Positions 54,752 to 63,534 of a DNA stretch of 64,000 bases are shown here, piece by piece. Made by a program: the position numbers and the translations under genes. Source of the DNA: Lottiidibacillus patelloidae (GTDB taxonomy: Bacteria; Bacillota; Bacilli; Bacillales; SA5d-4); contig NZ_NPIA01000001.1 of NCBI RefSeq assembly GCF_002262935.1, positions 62,001 through 126,000 on the forward strand, in the 5' to 3' direction. Within the stretch, counting starts at the first letter, position 1. Each line of letters starts with the position of its first letter. The notes under the pieces were generated by a model. The model did no database searches. It was not told the origin of the DNA and saw nothing but the letters and a program-made list of their open reading frames with translations.

Positions 54752-55230
54752 AGTGCTCCAGTTTTTACGCCGTTACCCGATTGCTTCAGCTTTCTATAAT
54801 GATCCAGCTTCGACTCCTAGCGACTAGTTAACTTCATACTTCTCCTTTGCGATAAGTCAACATCGAATAGCTTCACTATTCATGTTTTGTCTAGCTGCGA
54901 GCACCATCGGCTCGAGGTCTGAAGCCAATCACTTCTAATGACAAAAAGCGTCTTTAATCAGTGCTCGTCTTCAGCTTGTCGCCGATACCCGGTGTTCTCG
55001 CCTTTCTCTTTTTCCTTTATCTCAATCGAAGTATTCCAGTTCATACGTCGCTGATCAGTCGTCTCAGCTTTTCTGATTGTCCAGCTGCGGCTCACAACGA
55101 CTAGTAATCTTCACACTTTTTATTTACGATAAGTCAACATCAACTCGCTGCGCTCGTTGTGTTTCCTTTATCTCAAACAAAGTGCTCCAGCTTATACGTC
55201 GCTGAGCGTTCGCCTCGCTTTTCTATTAAT
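54752..55230. repeat. Modular degenerate intergenic repeat block
   Basis: This 480-base stretch has no credible gene and higher GC than its surroundings. Module B (AGTGCTCCAGCTTATACGTC type) occurs near 54752, 55030 and 55181. Module A (TCCAGCTGCGGCTC ... CGATAAGTCAACATC) occurs at 54803-54864 and 55080-55141, with a partial copy near 54890. CTTTATCTCAA precedes modules B at 55015 and 55166. The order is roughly B-A-(filler)-B-A-B. Such elements are scattered between genes in several Bacillus genomes. Confidence 0.75.
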
Positions 55231-55292
55231 ACTTTTTTGGTACATGCATATAGTTTATATATAGCTTGTTTCGTTAACGGAGGATGAACTTG

Positions 55293-55877
55293 ATGAGTGT
55301 GCTGAAAAAGGGTATTGCAATAATTATTGGCAGTTTTCTACTAGGAATCGGAATTAATGGATTTATTGTTCCATATCATTTATTGGATGGTGGAATGGTT
55401 GGTATTGGATTAATTATGAAATATATATGGGGATATAAAGTAGGTTTAACGATTATTATCCTTAGCGTACCAATCTATCTTATGGCATGGATATATTATC
55501 GATCTTATTTTTTTAATAGTCTTCATGGGATGTTAGTTTCAGCATTTGTCATTGATTTGCTTGGTCCACTAAGATATAGCTTTCATTTACCCCCATTATA
55601 TAGTGCATTATTGGGAGGTTTACTAGTTGGAACAGGAGTAGGTCTAATGCTGAGATTTGAGACAAGCACCGGTGGGACAGACTTAATTGCTCAACTATTG
55701 ACACAATGGATATCTCTTAATGTTGGAATACTAATTTTTTTAATAGATACAGTTATTATTATGATAGGTGGTTTTGTATTTAGTAAAGAAATATTACTCT
55801 ATTCTATCATTACAATCTCCGCTGTAGGCTTTGCGACAAGTTCAATGACGTTAAAAGGTAAAGAAGTTATACAATAA
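55293..55877 (+). CDS. YitT/DUF161 family membrane protein
   Basis: The 194-aa product has five or six membrane helices and the YitT blocks: GIGINGFIVPYHLLDGGMVGIGLI at the N terminus and GLMLRFETSTGGTDLIAQLL in the middle. It is shorter than the usual YitT protein (about 280 aa), lacking the C-terminal cytoplasmic DUF2179 domain. ATG 55293 is chosen because ACGGAGG ends at 55283. The function of the family is unclear. Confidence 0.82.
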   Translation: MSVLKKGIAIIIGSFLLGIGINGFIVPYHLLDGGMVGIGLIMKYIWGYKVGLTIIILSVPIYLMAWIYYRSYFFNSLHGMLVSAFVIDLLGPLRYSFHLPPLYSALLGGLLVGTGVGLMLRFETSTGGTDLIAQLLTQWISLNVGILIFLIDTVIIMIGGFVFSKEILLYSIITISAVGFATSSMTLKGKEVIQ

Positions 55878-55917
55878 AACTGCATTAAATTGGGGAATTC
55901 TAGTAAATTACCTTAAA

Positions 55918-55947
55918 TTGTCTGAAAAAATAGTGTGAAAGTACTAT
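55918..55947 (+). promoter_or_regulatory. Candidate promoter of the tad operon leader
   Basis: TTGTCT at 55918-55923 and TACTAT at 55942-55947 are spaced by 18 bases. An 11-bp inverted repeat (TCTAGTAAATT at 55899 and AATTTACTAGA at 55951) flanks it. Weak match. Confidence 0.35.
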
Positions 55948-55999
55948 ATGAATTTACTAGATAATTAGTTAATATAAAAACAAGCAACATCAAACAATA

Positions 56000-56198
56000 G
56001 TAGATTCAACGACAAATGACGCTGAATCTCGATAAAGGCAAACCTGATGAAAATCAGCGGCGCAAAGCTACAGGGGCTAAGGTGTAAATCTTATTACACT
56101 ATGCCAGCCAGTTACCGAAAGATTACAAGGGTATTTGTTGTTATTTTTTATATAACAACCCCCACTTTCGGTAAGTGGCAGGGTTGTTTTTTAATTTT
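56000..56198 (+). ncRNA. Cyclic-di-GMP-I (GEMM) riboswitch with terminator
   Basis: The core GATAAAGGCAAACCTG...CAGCGGCGCAAAGCTACAGGGGCTAAG...ATGCCAGCCAGTTACCG at 56028-56118 matches the GEMM-I aptamer, with the tetraloop stem and the CGCAAAGC/GGGGCUAA elements. A 5' hairpin (AGATTCA/TGAATCT) precedes it. Downstream, AACAACCC with GGGTTGTT and a T run form a terminator (56154-56198). TTACCGAAAG at 56112-56121 also pairs perfectly with CTTTCGGTAA at 56165-56174, an antiterminator that competes with both. It controls the Tad/Flp operon. Confidence 0.93.
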
Positions 56199-56214
56199 CA
56201 GGAGGTGAAAGTAA

Positions 56215-56565
56215 ATGATGCTAGTGAACCTATCAAATGGCACAATATTAGCTAATAAACTTAAAACAGCCTATCGTTTCTTTCAACGATTAAAAGGGCT
56301 AATGTTTACTTCTGAATTGCCATTAGGTGAAGCGTTGCATCTACAACCCTGCCAATCGGTCCACACATTTTTTATGAAGTATGACATCGATGTGATTTAT
56401 CTTGATAAAGATATGAAGATTGTCAAGATCACTCACATGATGAAGCCGAGCAAAGTTGGAAGCATTGTCAAAAATGCAAACTCGGTGATCGAATTACCTG
56501 CTGGAAGTATCTCAAAAACAGATACAAAAGTAGGACATGTATTACAAATAAAAAATAATGGTTAA
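56215..56565 (+). CDS. DUF192 family protein, first gene of the tad operon
   Basis: The 116-aa protein has the DUF192 signature: RLKGLMFTSELPLGEALHLQPCQSVHTFFMKYDIDVIYLDKDMKIV and NSVIELPAGSI. No signal peptide is visible, unlike most DUF192 members. AGGAGGTGA stands before ATG 56215, 17 bases after the riboswitch terminator. DUF192 genes are often found beside tad genes, but their role there is unknown. Confidence 0.8.
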   Translation: MMLVNLSNGTILANKLKTAYRFFQRLKGLMFTSELPLGEALHLQPCQSVHTFFMKYDIDVIYLDKDMKIVKITHMMKPSKVGSIVKNANSVIELPAGSISKTDTKVGHVLQIKNNG

Positions 56566-56579
56566 GGGGAGATTGTCAA

Positions 56580-56789
56580 ATGATGAACAAATTAAAAGGA
56601 TTAGTATTTGAGGAAAAAGGTCAAGGGATGACAGAATACGGTTTAGTTTTAGGTGTTATTGCAGTAGGAGTTGTCGCGCTACTTGCTACATTAAGAGATG
56701 AAATCATGACAATGTTTAATGAAGTAATTAACAATGTAACAAACCGTGATACTGGAGGAACTGCTACTACTAGTGGTACTGGTGCTTAA
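56580..56789 (+). CDS. Flp-family type IVb pilin
   Basis: The 69-aa prepilin has a short positive leader (MMNKLKGLVFEEKG), a likely cleavage after Gly before QGMTEYGLVLG, and a hydrophobic helix (LVLGVIAVGVVALLATL) with the Flp Glu-Tyr pair. It is the structural subunit of the Tad pilus and is processed by the peptidase at 56869. The C-terminal tail is Thr/Gly/Ser-rich. An intercistronic hairpin follows. Confidence 0.92.
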   Translation: MMNKLKGLVFEEKGQGMTEYGLVLGVIAVGVVALLATLRDEIMTMFNEVINNVTNRDTGGTATTSGTGA

Positions 56790-56806
56790 TATAACTTATA
56801 TATTTC

Positions 56807-56838
56807 TAGCCTTACGTTCTCGAACGTAAGGCTATTTT
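56807..56838 (+). terminator. Intercistronic hairpin after the pilin gene
   Basis: TAGCCTTACGTT pairs perfectly with AACGTAAGGCTA across CTCG, followed by TTTTA. Inside the operon it likely reduces read-through or protects pilin mRNA, giving more pilin than assembly proteins. Confidence 0.8.
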
Positions 56839-56868
56839 AAAATAACTATACAAAAAGAGGGATAAATG

Positions 56869-57381
56869 ATGATTACTACATTAATCCTATTAATTATTTT
56901 AGGTATATGTGTTGTAACAGATATAAGAGAAAGAAAAATATATAATGCTGTCATTTTCCCAGCATTGCTTCTAGCATTTATCATCCAAGGAATTGACCAT
57001 GGGTTCGTAGGTTTAAAAACAGCAGGTATAGGTTTCTCGGTCGGCTTTGGCTTACTTTTAATTCCGTATTTCTTAGGTGGAATGGGTGCTGGCGATGTTA
57101 AACTTTTAGGTCTTATTGGTGCATTAAAGGGTTCTAGTTTTGTGATGTACACTGCAATCTATATGGGAATGATCGGAGCATTAATGGCACTAGGTATTAT
57201 ATTATTTCGTAGTGGTGCATTTACAGCAGTTTTATATGGTGTTCATAGTGCCAGAAATGGAATTAAAGTACCTATTAAAGAAGGAGTTTTTAATTCATCC
57301 TATTCTTATCCTTATGGGGTGGCAATTGCTGCAGGAGCACTTGCAGCATTGGCGCTTGAAAGATGGATTATATTATGGTGA
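56869..57381 (+). CDS. tadV: Prepilin peptidase, A24 family (TadV/CpaA)
   Basis: The 170-aa membrane peptidase has the two active-site Asp residues: VVTDIRERKIYN near residue 18 and GGMGAGDVKLLGLIGAL (GxGD) near residue 70. It cleaves and may methylate the Flp prepilin. About six membrane helices. ATG 56869 is slightly better spaced from AGAGGGA than ATG 56866. Confidence 0.9.
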   Translation: MITTLILLIILGICVVTDIRERKIYNAVIFPALLLAFIIQGIDHGFVGLKTAGIGFSVGFGLLLIPYFLGGMGAGDVKLLGLIGALKGSSFVMYTAIYMGMIGALMALGIILFRSGAFTAVLYGVHSARNGIKVPIKEGVFNSSYSYPYGVAIAAGALAALALERWIILW

Positions 57382-57758
57382 AAAATGAAAAAGGTCAGTC
57401 AATCGTAGAATTCGCATTAGTTATACCTGTAATGCTACTTTTAATGGTTGGACTTTTTGATTTTGGACGAGTTTTTTATATGTATACTCACTACCATTTA
57501 ACTAGTCAAGAAACTGTTCGTGTTGCTGGATTAGGTTGGAACGATAGTGATGTGACACAGTTTGCTAAAAATTACATTCATATTGGAGAGCCAGCGGATT
57601 TAGAAGTTACGATTACTCCAAATGACACCAATAGAAACTCTGGTGATTACGTTACAGTGCAACTAAAGTATCCAGCAACAATTATTACTCCATTAATTTC
57701 AAGTATGCTACCTTCTCCTTTTTATATTGAAACAGAATCAACAATTAGAGTGGAATGA
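57375..57758 (+). CDS. tadE: TadE-like pseudopilin
   Basis: The 127-aa protein has the TadE domain: KNEKGQSIVEFALVIPVMLLLMVGLFDFGRVFYMY, with a short leader, a Glu in the hydrophobic helix and an outer beta-rich domain. It overlaps the peptidase gene by 7 bases. It joins the pilus as a minor pseudopilin. Confidence 0.88.
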   Translation: MVKNEKGQSIVEFALVIPVMLLLMVGLFDFGRVFYMYTHYHLTSQETVRVAGLGWNDSDVTQFAKNYIHIGEPADLEVTITPNDTNRNSGDYVTVQLKYPATIITPLISSMLPSPFYIETESTIRVE

Positions 57759-57772
57759 TAGGAGGAGAAAGG

Positions 57773-58696
57773 TTGAAAACTATTAATAATGAGCGTGGCG
57801 GTGTATTAGTGTTTGTTGTTATCGGCATGCTTGCAATGATTGCGTTAACAGGGTTAGTCATTGATGGAGGCATGTTATATATGGAAAAAAGTCACCTAAA
57901 AAAAGTAGCTAATGCCGCCGTTCTATCAGGAGCACAAGAATTAAAAATGCAAGATGATGATGAAAATACGTCAGAAAAAATGATAAAAGAGATTGTTGAT
58001 GATATCGTTGCAGCTCATAACGAAACAAATAGTCTAGAAAACTGTCACGTTTACAATGATCAAAAAGTAATAGTTGAGATGTCAAAACAAGTTCCTCTAG
58101 CATTCTCTACATTGTTTGGGATAGATTTCGCTACTGTCAAAGTAAGGTCCGTAGCGGAAATTGGACAAATAGGAAGCGCTTATGGCGTGGCACCTTTAGG
58201 TGTGGATGAATCAATTGCATTAAATTTTATGCAAGAATACAAGCTTAAAGTTGATCAAACCGAAGTTGATTCAGGTAACTTCGGTATTTTGGCACTTGGT
58301 GGACCTGGAGCACAAACCTATGAATATAATTTGAAATATGGCTACCCGGAAAAAGTCAGTATTGGTGATGTAATAGACACACAAACTGGTAACATTGCCG
58401 GAAAAACGAGATCAGGTGTTCAAGAAAAAGTAAATGCTTGTAATTGGAGTCCAGGAATGCAGTATTCGCGGGATTGTGAACGAATTATTTTAGTTAATGT
58501 ATACAAGCCATATCAAGTTGATCAAAATCAAGTAAAACAAGTCCAAGTAACAGGATTTGCTTATTTCTTTATTACAAAGCCAATGGCAGAAAATGACACA
58601 TCAGTAACTGGTATGTTTATTAAAATGGCGGGAAAAGGAGAAATTGAAGCAGCAGCAAAAAACAAAGGTGCTTATGGCATTAGATTGACAGAGTAG
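57773..58696 (+). CDS. TadG-like minor pilin / assembly protein
   Basis: The 307-aa protein starts with ERGGVLVFVVIGMLAMIALTGLVIDGGMLYMEK, the N-terminal Tad (TadG-like) helix, followed by LKKVANAAVLSGAQEL and a large outer domain of about 240 residues with Cys residues near 217 and 228 (VNACNWSPG ... SRDCERI) that may form a disulfide. TTG 57773 is chosen behind AGGAGGAGA. No von Willebrand motif is evident. Confidence 0.82.
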   Translation: MKTINNERGGVLVFVVIGMLAMIALTGLVIDGGMLYMEKSHLKKVANAAVLSGAQELKMQDDDENTSEKMIKEIVDDIVAAHNETNSLENCHVYNDQKVIVEMSKQVPLAFSTLFGIDFATVKVRSVAEIGQIGSAYGVAPLGVDESIALNFMQEYKLKVDQTEVDSGNFGILALGGPGAQTYEYNLKYGYPEKVSIGDVIDTQTGNIAGKTRSGVQEKVNACNWSPGMQYSRDCERIILVNVYKPYQVDQNQVKQVQVTGFAYFFITKPMAENDTSVTGMFIKMAGKGEIEAAAKNKGAYGIRLTE

Positions 58697-58706
58697 GTGA
58701 GGCAAT

Positions 58707-59375
58707 ATGAATGCAAAAGTAACATTAATCATTTCACTATTTTTAGGAGCAATAACGACGTTTATGTTTTTTACGTATATGCAAAAACAAACCCCGCAAC
58801 CAGTAGTGCAAGAAGATCTTCAACCTGTAATCGTAGCCAAACAAGCTATTTCTGAAAATACAATAATAACAGCTGAAATGGTAGAGGAAATGTTAGTTCC
58901 TACAAAAACGGTACACCCTAATGCCACTATTGATGTATCTGCGATTGAAGGAATGGTAGCAATAGCTACAATAGCTAAAGGTGAAACTCTATTAATAAAC
59001 CATCTTCAAAAAGTAGAAGAAGAAGAGAAGTTTATTTCTAGAAAAATTAAAGAAGGGTACAGAGCTGTAGCACTTGGTGTTAACTTTGTACAATCTGTTT
59101 CAAACTTAATTGAACCTGAAGATTATGTCGATGTAATTGCAACAATCAAAGATGATAAAGATAAACTTATTTCAGAATTAATCTTAGAAAAAGTTAGAGT
59201 ACTAGCGGTAGACCGTAGAATGGTAGAATCTGATAATAATATTGAATTTGCTGCTTATAGTTCAGTTACTTTAGAGTTAAAAGCATTAGATGCTGTAAAA
59301 GCAATTAATGCAAGTGAAAGAGGTAACATTCACTTCATTGTTTACAGCAAGGTAAATTCAAAAGTTGCACAATAA
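58707..59375 (+). CDS. cpaB: Flp pilus assembly protein CpaB (SAF domain)
   Basis: The 222-aa protein has one N-terminal membrane helix, then VIVAKQAISENTIITAEMVE, a SAF domain, and the RcpC/CpaB domain with GYRAVALGVNFVQSVSNLIEPEDYVDVIAT near residue 115. It acts on the outer face of the membrane in pilus assembly. AGGTGAGGCAAT precedes the ATG. Confidence 0.88.
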   Translation: MNAKVTLIISLFLGAITTFMFFTYMQKQTPQPVVQEDLQPVIVAKQAISENTIITAEMVEEMLVPTKTVHPNATIDVSAIEGMVAIATIAKGETLLINHLQKVEEEEKFISRKIKEGYRAVALGVNFVQSVSNLIEPEDYVDVIATIKDDKDKLISELILEKVRVLAVDRRMVESDNNIEFAAYSSVTLELKALDAVKAINASERGNIHFIVYSKVNSKVAQ

Positions 59376-59410
59376 TTTGCGGTTACTGAATAGAAAGAGG
59401 GTTACAAATT

Positions 59411-60214
59411 ATGGAGACGCTAAATGAAAATATGGCTGGCAAAAGAGGGCAGATGATCGTAGTCGGCGGTGCTAAAGGTGGTGTCGGAAAAACGATTTTA
59501 TCTGTAAATTTATCGGTTGCACTTGCGAAACGATCAGTAAAAGTATGTATTATTGATGGTGATTTTCAATTTGGTGATGTCAATTTAGCGATGGATATTC
59601 AAGAAACTTTTACAATTAAAGATGCAATTGAAGCAATTGGAACACTAGATGTAATCAATATGTCTTCCTACTTAACCCAACATAATAGTGGTGTCAATGT
59701 TTTAGTTGCACCAGATCGTCCTGAATATGCAGATATGATTACAGATGAAAACCTTACTAAAATTACGTCACTTTTGTTAGATATTTATGACTATGTCATT
59801 GTTGATACTGGCGTAGGTTTTCATGAAAATAGTTTGCCGTTTATTGAAAGGGCAGACAAACTTTTATTGGTAACTAATTTAGAAATGGCTACAATTAAAA
59901 ATACGAAGCGAATGAAAGAAACACTTGATATGCTTGGATATTCTAACAAAATAGAATACATTATTAACCGTTCGACAATGGAAAGTGTCCTAAATGCAGA
60001 GAATGTTGCAGAAATATTAGGAACGGAAAATCCTTACCTCGTGCCAAATGATTTTAAATATGTATCTCAATCATTTAATATGGGTACGCCTATTGTGTCT
60101 GGAAGAGCAACCAATGTTGTTGCTAAGGCAATTTTCAAGATGGCTGAACAAATTGCATCAAAGCGAGGGCCACAGCGAATAAAGCAAAAGAAGCGGTTAT
60201 TTGGAATAAGGTAA
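59411..60214 (+). CDS. tadZ: TadZ/CpaE-type MinD-like ATPase
   Basis: The 267-aa ATPase has a deviant Walker A GGAKGGVGKTILSVNLSVALAK near residue 20 and the MinD-type DGDFQFGDVNLAMDI and DYVIVDTGVGF motifs. Unlike many TadZ/CpaE proteins it has no N-terminal receiver-like domain. It sets the position of the pilus machine. It lies 2 bases before tadA's possible GTG. Confidence 0.88.
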   Translation: METLNENMAGKRGQMIVVGGAKGGVGKTILSVNLSVALAKRSVKVCIIDGDFQFGDVNLAMDIQETFTIKDAIEAIGTLDVINMSSYLTQHNSGVNVLVAPDRPEYADMITDENLTKITSLLLDIYDYVIVDTGVGFHENSLPFIERADKLLLVTNLEMATIKNTKRMKETLDMLGYSNKIEYIINRSTMESVLNAENVAEILGTENPYLVPNDFKYVSQSFNMGTPIVSGRATNVVAKAIFKMAEQIASKRGPQRIKQKKRLFGIR

Positions 60215-60224
60215 GGTGAGGAAA

Positions 60225-61664
60225 ATGAAATTACTTGATCGAATACAAGCGAAAAATAAACCTATTGAGAACAAGGAAGTTGAACAAAATAATCCTACTC
60301 AAATCCCTCCGAAGAACGAAACTGTTAATGTAGCAAAAACGATAGAAAAAGTAGCGAAAAGTAATACGACTACTAAAACGGACGAGAGTAAACAACAGCA
60401 GTTGCTATTAAAGCAGAATGAGTTAAAAAACCGCCTCCATAAAGAAATCATTAATCAATCAAAAGACAATGATTTAGAAGCAATAGTTCCACAGATTGAT
60501 CAAATGGCAATTGAAATGATTAAGGAAGACGACACATTTAGAGGTATAGAACGAAAAAAAGTAGTAGATGACTTAATAAATGATATTACTGGTTTTGGAC
60601 CGATTAATCCGCTTCTTCTTGACCCGGATGTATCAGAAGTGATGGTAAATGGACCAAATATGGTTTATGCAGAAAGAAAAGGAAAGTTAACGTTGACGAA
60701 TGTAAATTTCCGCGATGATGAACATGTTCTTCAAGTCATTGAAAAAATCGTTTCACCAATTGGTAGAAGGATTGATGAGAGTAGCCCGATGGTTGATGCC
60801 CGTCTTCCAGACGGATCTCGTGTTAATGCAATTATTCCTCCATTAGCCTTAAACGGTCCAACAATAACAATTAGAAAGTTCTCTGAAGACCCATTTAAGA
60901 TTGATGATTTAGTTGGTTTTGGCACATTAACAGAAGAAATGGGACAATTTCTAGATGCTTGTGTAAAAGCTCACTTAAATATGTTTGTCAGTGGAGGAAC
61001 AGGTTCTGGAAAAACGACTACATTAAATGTTTTGTCTTCATTTATTCCAAATGATGAACGAATTATAACAATTGAGGATGCTGCGGAGCTTCAATTAGGA
61101 CAAGACCATGTTGTTTCACTAGAATCAAGACCTGCAAATATTGAAGGAAAAGGCGAAATATCAATTCGAGACCTTGTTAAAAACTCCTTACGGATGCGTC
61201 CTGACCGAATTGTAATAGGTGAGGTCCGTGGTGGAGAAGCTCTTGATATGTTACAAGCAATGAATACTGGACATGATGGTTCATTAGCCACCGGTCACTC
61301 AAATAGTCCACGTGATATGATTTCACGATTAGAAACGATGGTGTTGATGGCTGGAATTGATCTCCCGATAAAGGCAATTCGTGAACAAATTGCAGGTGCA
61401 ATTGATGTCATCATTCAACAAAGTAGATTAAAAGATGGGTCGAGAAAAATTACAAACATAACTGAAGTTCAAGGGCTTGAAGGTGATGTCATTGTGTTGC
61501 AAGATATATTTGCATTTAAACAAGAAGGCGTGACACCTGAAGGGAAGGTTATTGGTAGGTTAATGCCGACGGGTGTTCGTCCTAAATTTTACGAACGATT
61601 AGAAAGTTCAGGTCTTCATATACCACCGAGTGTGTTTATTAATGGAACGGAGTGGGATAAGTGA
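60225..61664 (+). CDS. tadA: TadA/CpaF secretion ATPase
   Basis: The 479-aa protein is the hexameric ATPase that powers pilus assembly. It has a charged N-terminal region (residues 1-75), GFGPINPLLLDPDVSEVMVNGP near 125, Walker A SGGTGSGKTTTLN near 260, Walker B-type RMRPDRIVIGEVRGGEA near 325 and the His box ATGHSNSPRD. ATG 60225 follows AAGGTGAGG; GTG 60216 is possible. Confidence 0.93.
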   Translation: MKLLDRIQAKNKPIENKEVEQNNPTQIPPKNETVNVAKTIEKVAKSNTTTKTDESKQQQLLLKQNELKNRLHKEIINQSKDNDLEAIVPQIDQMAIEMIKEDDTFRGIERKKVVDDLINDITGFGPINPLLLDPDVSEVMVNGPNMVYAERKGKLTLTNVNFRDDEHVLQVIEKIVSPIGRRIDESSPMVDARLPDGSRVNAIIPPLALNGPTITIRKFSEDPFKIDDLVGFGTLTEEMGQFLDACVKAHLNMFVSGGTGSGKTTTLNVLSSFIPNDERIITIEDAAELQLGQDHVVSLESRPANIEGKGEISIRDLVKNSLRMRPDRIVIGEVRGGEALDMLQAMNTGHDGSLATGHSNSPRDMISRLETMVLMAGIDLPIKAIREQIAGAIDVIIQQSRLKDGSRKITNITEVQGLEGDVIVLQDIFAFKQEGVTPEGKVIGRLMPTGVRPKFYERLESSGLHIPPSVFINGTEWDK

Positions 61665-62617
61665 TTATAATCATATCTTTTACACTATTATCCTCAACAT
61701 TGCTTTTTTATTCTCTATTTCAATTAGTTTTCAGAAGTGAAAAGAGGTTAGAACGTAGGTATAGACACTATTTAAGTTATGAAAATAAAAAGATTGATAG
61801 GCAACGCTTTGGCGAGACATTAAAAGTAATATTGTCTAAACAAAGTAAAAATAAAAAAAGAACTGTTAAAAAGGCAAATCCGAAGTTAGATTTAATGCTC
61901 TCAAGAGCTGGAGTCCCATTAAAAGCAGAAGAATATATTATATTTAAGCTACTTTCAACTGCATTTTTAGGATTTTTATTTTACTTAATAACTGGTAAAA
62001 TTGCATTTTTATTTTTAGGAGTCGTTATAGGGTTCTTATTCCCTAAGTGGTGGTTGAAAAGTAAACAAAAAAAACGTATGGAAAAATTTAATGCCGAACT
62101 GCCAGATATGATTGCGACAATAGTTGGATCATTAAGAGCAGGATTTAGTTTCCCGCAAGCGCTACAGACAGTTGCTGAGGAATCAGAAGGACCAATGGAA
62201 GAAGAGTTAAAAGCTGTATTAAAAGAAATGCAGTATGGCACATCTGTTGAAGATGCTCTTAATTTATTAAAAGAAAGAATGCCAAGTGATGATTTAGATT
62301 TAATGATTCAAGCAATCGTCATCCAACGTCAAGTTGGCGGGAATTTAGCAACAGTATTAGAGAAAATTGTTCAAACAATTCGAGATCGAATTAAAATCAA
62401 GCGCCAGTTAGTAACATTAACTGCCCAAGGCAGAATATCCGGTGTAGTAATTGGGTTACTACCAGTATTCGTAGGTTTCTTTATCTACTTAATTGAACCA
62501 GAATACATTTTATTGTTGTTCCAGCATCCCGTTGGAATCATGATGCTAGCTGGTGGTGTATTTTCGGGAAGTATTGGCTTTTTTATCATAAGAAAAATGA
62601 CAGTAATTGAGGTGTAA
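61661..62617 (+). CDS. tadB: TadB inner-membrane platform protein
   Basis: The 318-aa protein has an N-terminal helix, two helices near 90-130, the T2SSF domain (LPDMIATIVGSLRAGFSFPQALQTVAEESEGPM...) at 150-280 and two C-terminal helices. It is the membrane platform that TadA drives. The GTG start overlaps the tadA stop (GTGA). Confidence 0.9.
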   Translation: MIIIISFTLLSSTLLFYSLFQLVFRSEKRLERRYRHYLSYENKKIDRQRFGETLKVILSKQSKNKKRTVKKANPKLDLMLSRAGVPLKAEEYIIFKLLSTAFLGFLFYLITGKIAFLFLGVVIGFLFPKWWLKSKQKKRMEKFNAELPDMIATIVGSLRAGFSFPQALQTVAEESEGPMEEELKAVLKEMQYGTSVEDALNLLKERMPSDDLDLMIQAIVIQRQVGGNLATVLEKIVQTIRDRIKIKRQLVTLTAQGRISGVVIGLLPVFVGFFIYLIEPEYILLLFQHPVGIMMLAGGVFSGSIGFFIIRKMTVIEV

Positions 62618-62622
62618 TAATC

Positions 62623-63534
62623 ATGATATACATGTTATTTTTCATAAGTACTACTCTGTTTCTTTTCTCACTAATGCAGTTTCGAGTTGAACGAAATGAC
62701 AAGATTAATAGAAGAATTGCTATGATTACAGAAACGAGACAAGTGAAAGAAAAAGATCAAGAAGCTGGCGAAACGTTTATTAAGAGAATTGTCGTACCAA
62801 TTTTAAACGAAATGAAGAAAAATTATAAACGGAAAATGCCTGGAGAAAAACAAGACGTTTTAGAAAAGAAACTCTTGCAGGCAGGATCACCTTTTAATAT
62901 GACGCCAGTAGACTTTCGGTTATTTCAAATCGCTTTATTTTTATTGTTGCCAGTTGTGTTTGGTTACTACGGATATTTACTCCAAGGAAATACGTCGAGC
63001 ATTTTTGTGTTTGGTTTCATTGGTACCATTGTAAGCTTACTATTTCCAAATCAATATTTAAAAGGAAAAATGAAAAAACGCTTTGCCCTTGCCTTAAAAG
63101 AATTACCAGACATTCTTGATTTATTAACAGTTAGTTTAGAAGCAGGGTTAGGGTTTGATTCAGCACTTGGAAAGCTTGTATCAAAAAAAGAAGGAGTATT
63201 ATCAACAGAGTTTCAACGGTGTTTGGAAGAAATGAGACTTGGAAAGACTAGGCGCGAAGCGTTAAGTGGTGTAAAGGACCGGCTTGAAATTGAGGAAATA
63301 CAGCGATTAATTAGTGCGATTCTTCAAGCGGAAAAGCTTGGAATTGGGCTAACAAAAGTTTTAAAAGTTCAATCTGAAGAGATTAGAGAACAGCGCAAGC
63401 AACGCGCAGAAGAAAAAGCAATGAAAGTACCGGTAAAGATGATGATACCTTTAGTACTATTTATCTTCCCAAGTCTTTTTATCGTGTTACTAGGTCCTGT
63501 AGCAATACAATTTATGATTTCATTTACAAAATGA
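62623..63534 (+). CDS. tadC: TadC inner-membrane platform protein
   Basis: The 303-aa protein pairs with TadB: an N-terminal helix, two helices near 100-145, and a T2SSF domain (ELPDILDLLTVSLEAGLGFDSALGKLV) near 165-275. AGGTGTAAT precedes the ATG, 5 bases after tadB ends. Last gene of the tad operon. Confidence 0.9.
   Translation: MIYMLFFISTTLFLFSLMQFRVERNDKINRRIAMITETRQVKEKDQEAGETFIKRIVVPILNEMKKNYKRKMPGEKQDVLEKKLLQAGSPFNMTPVDFRLFQIALFLLLPVVFGYYGYLLQGNTSSIFVFGFIGTIVSLLFPNQYLKGKMKKRFALALKELPDILDLLTVSLEAGLGFDSALGKLVSKKEGVLSTEFQRCLEEMRLGKTRREALSGVKDRLEIEEIQRLISAILQAEKLGIGLTKVLKVQSEEIREQRKQRAEEKAMKVPVKMMIPLVLFIFPSLFIVLLGPVAIQFMISFTK

Noticed and set aside
54752-55230. Degraded gene or insertion sequence remnant
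   Set aside because: No frame, transposase trace or terminal repeats; the alternating short modules fit an intergenic repeat instead.
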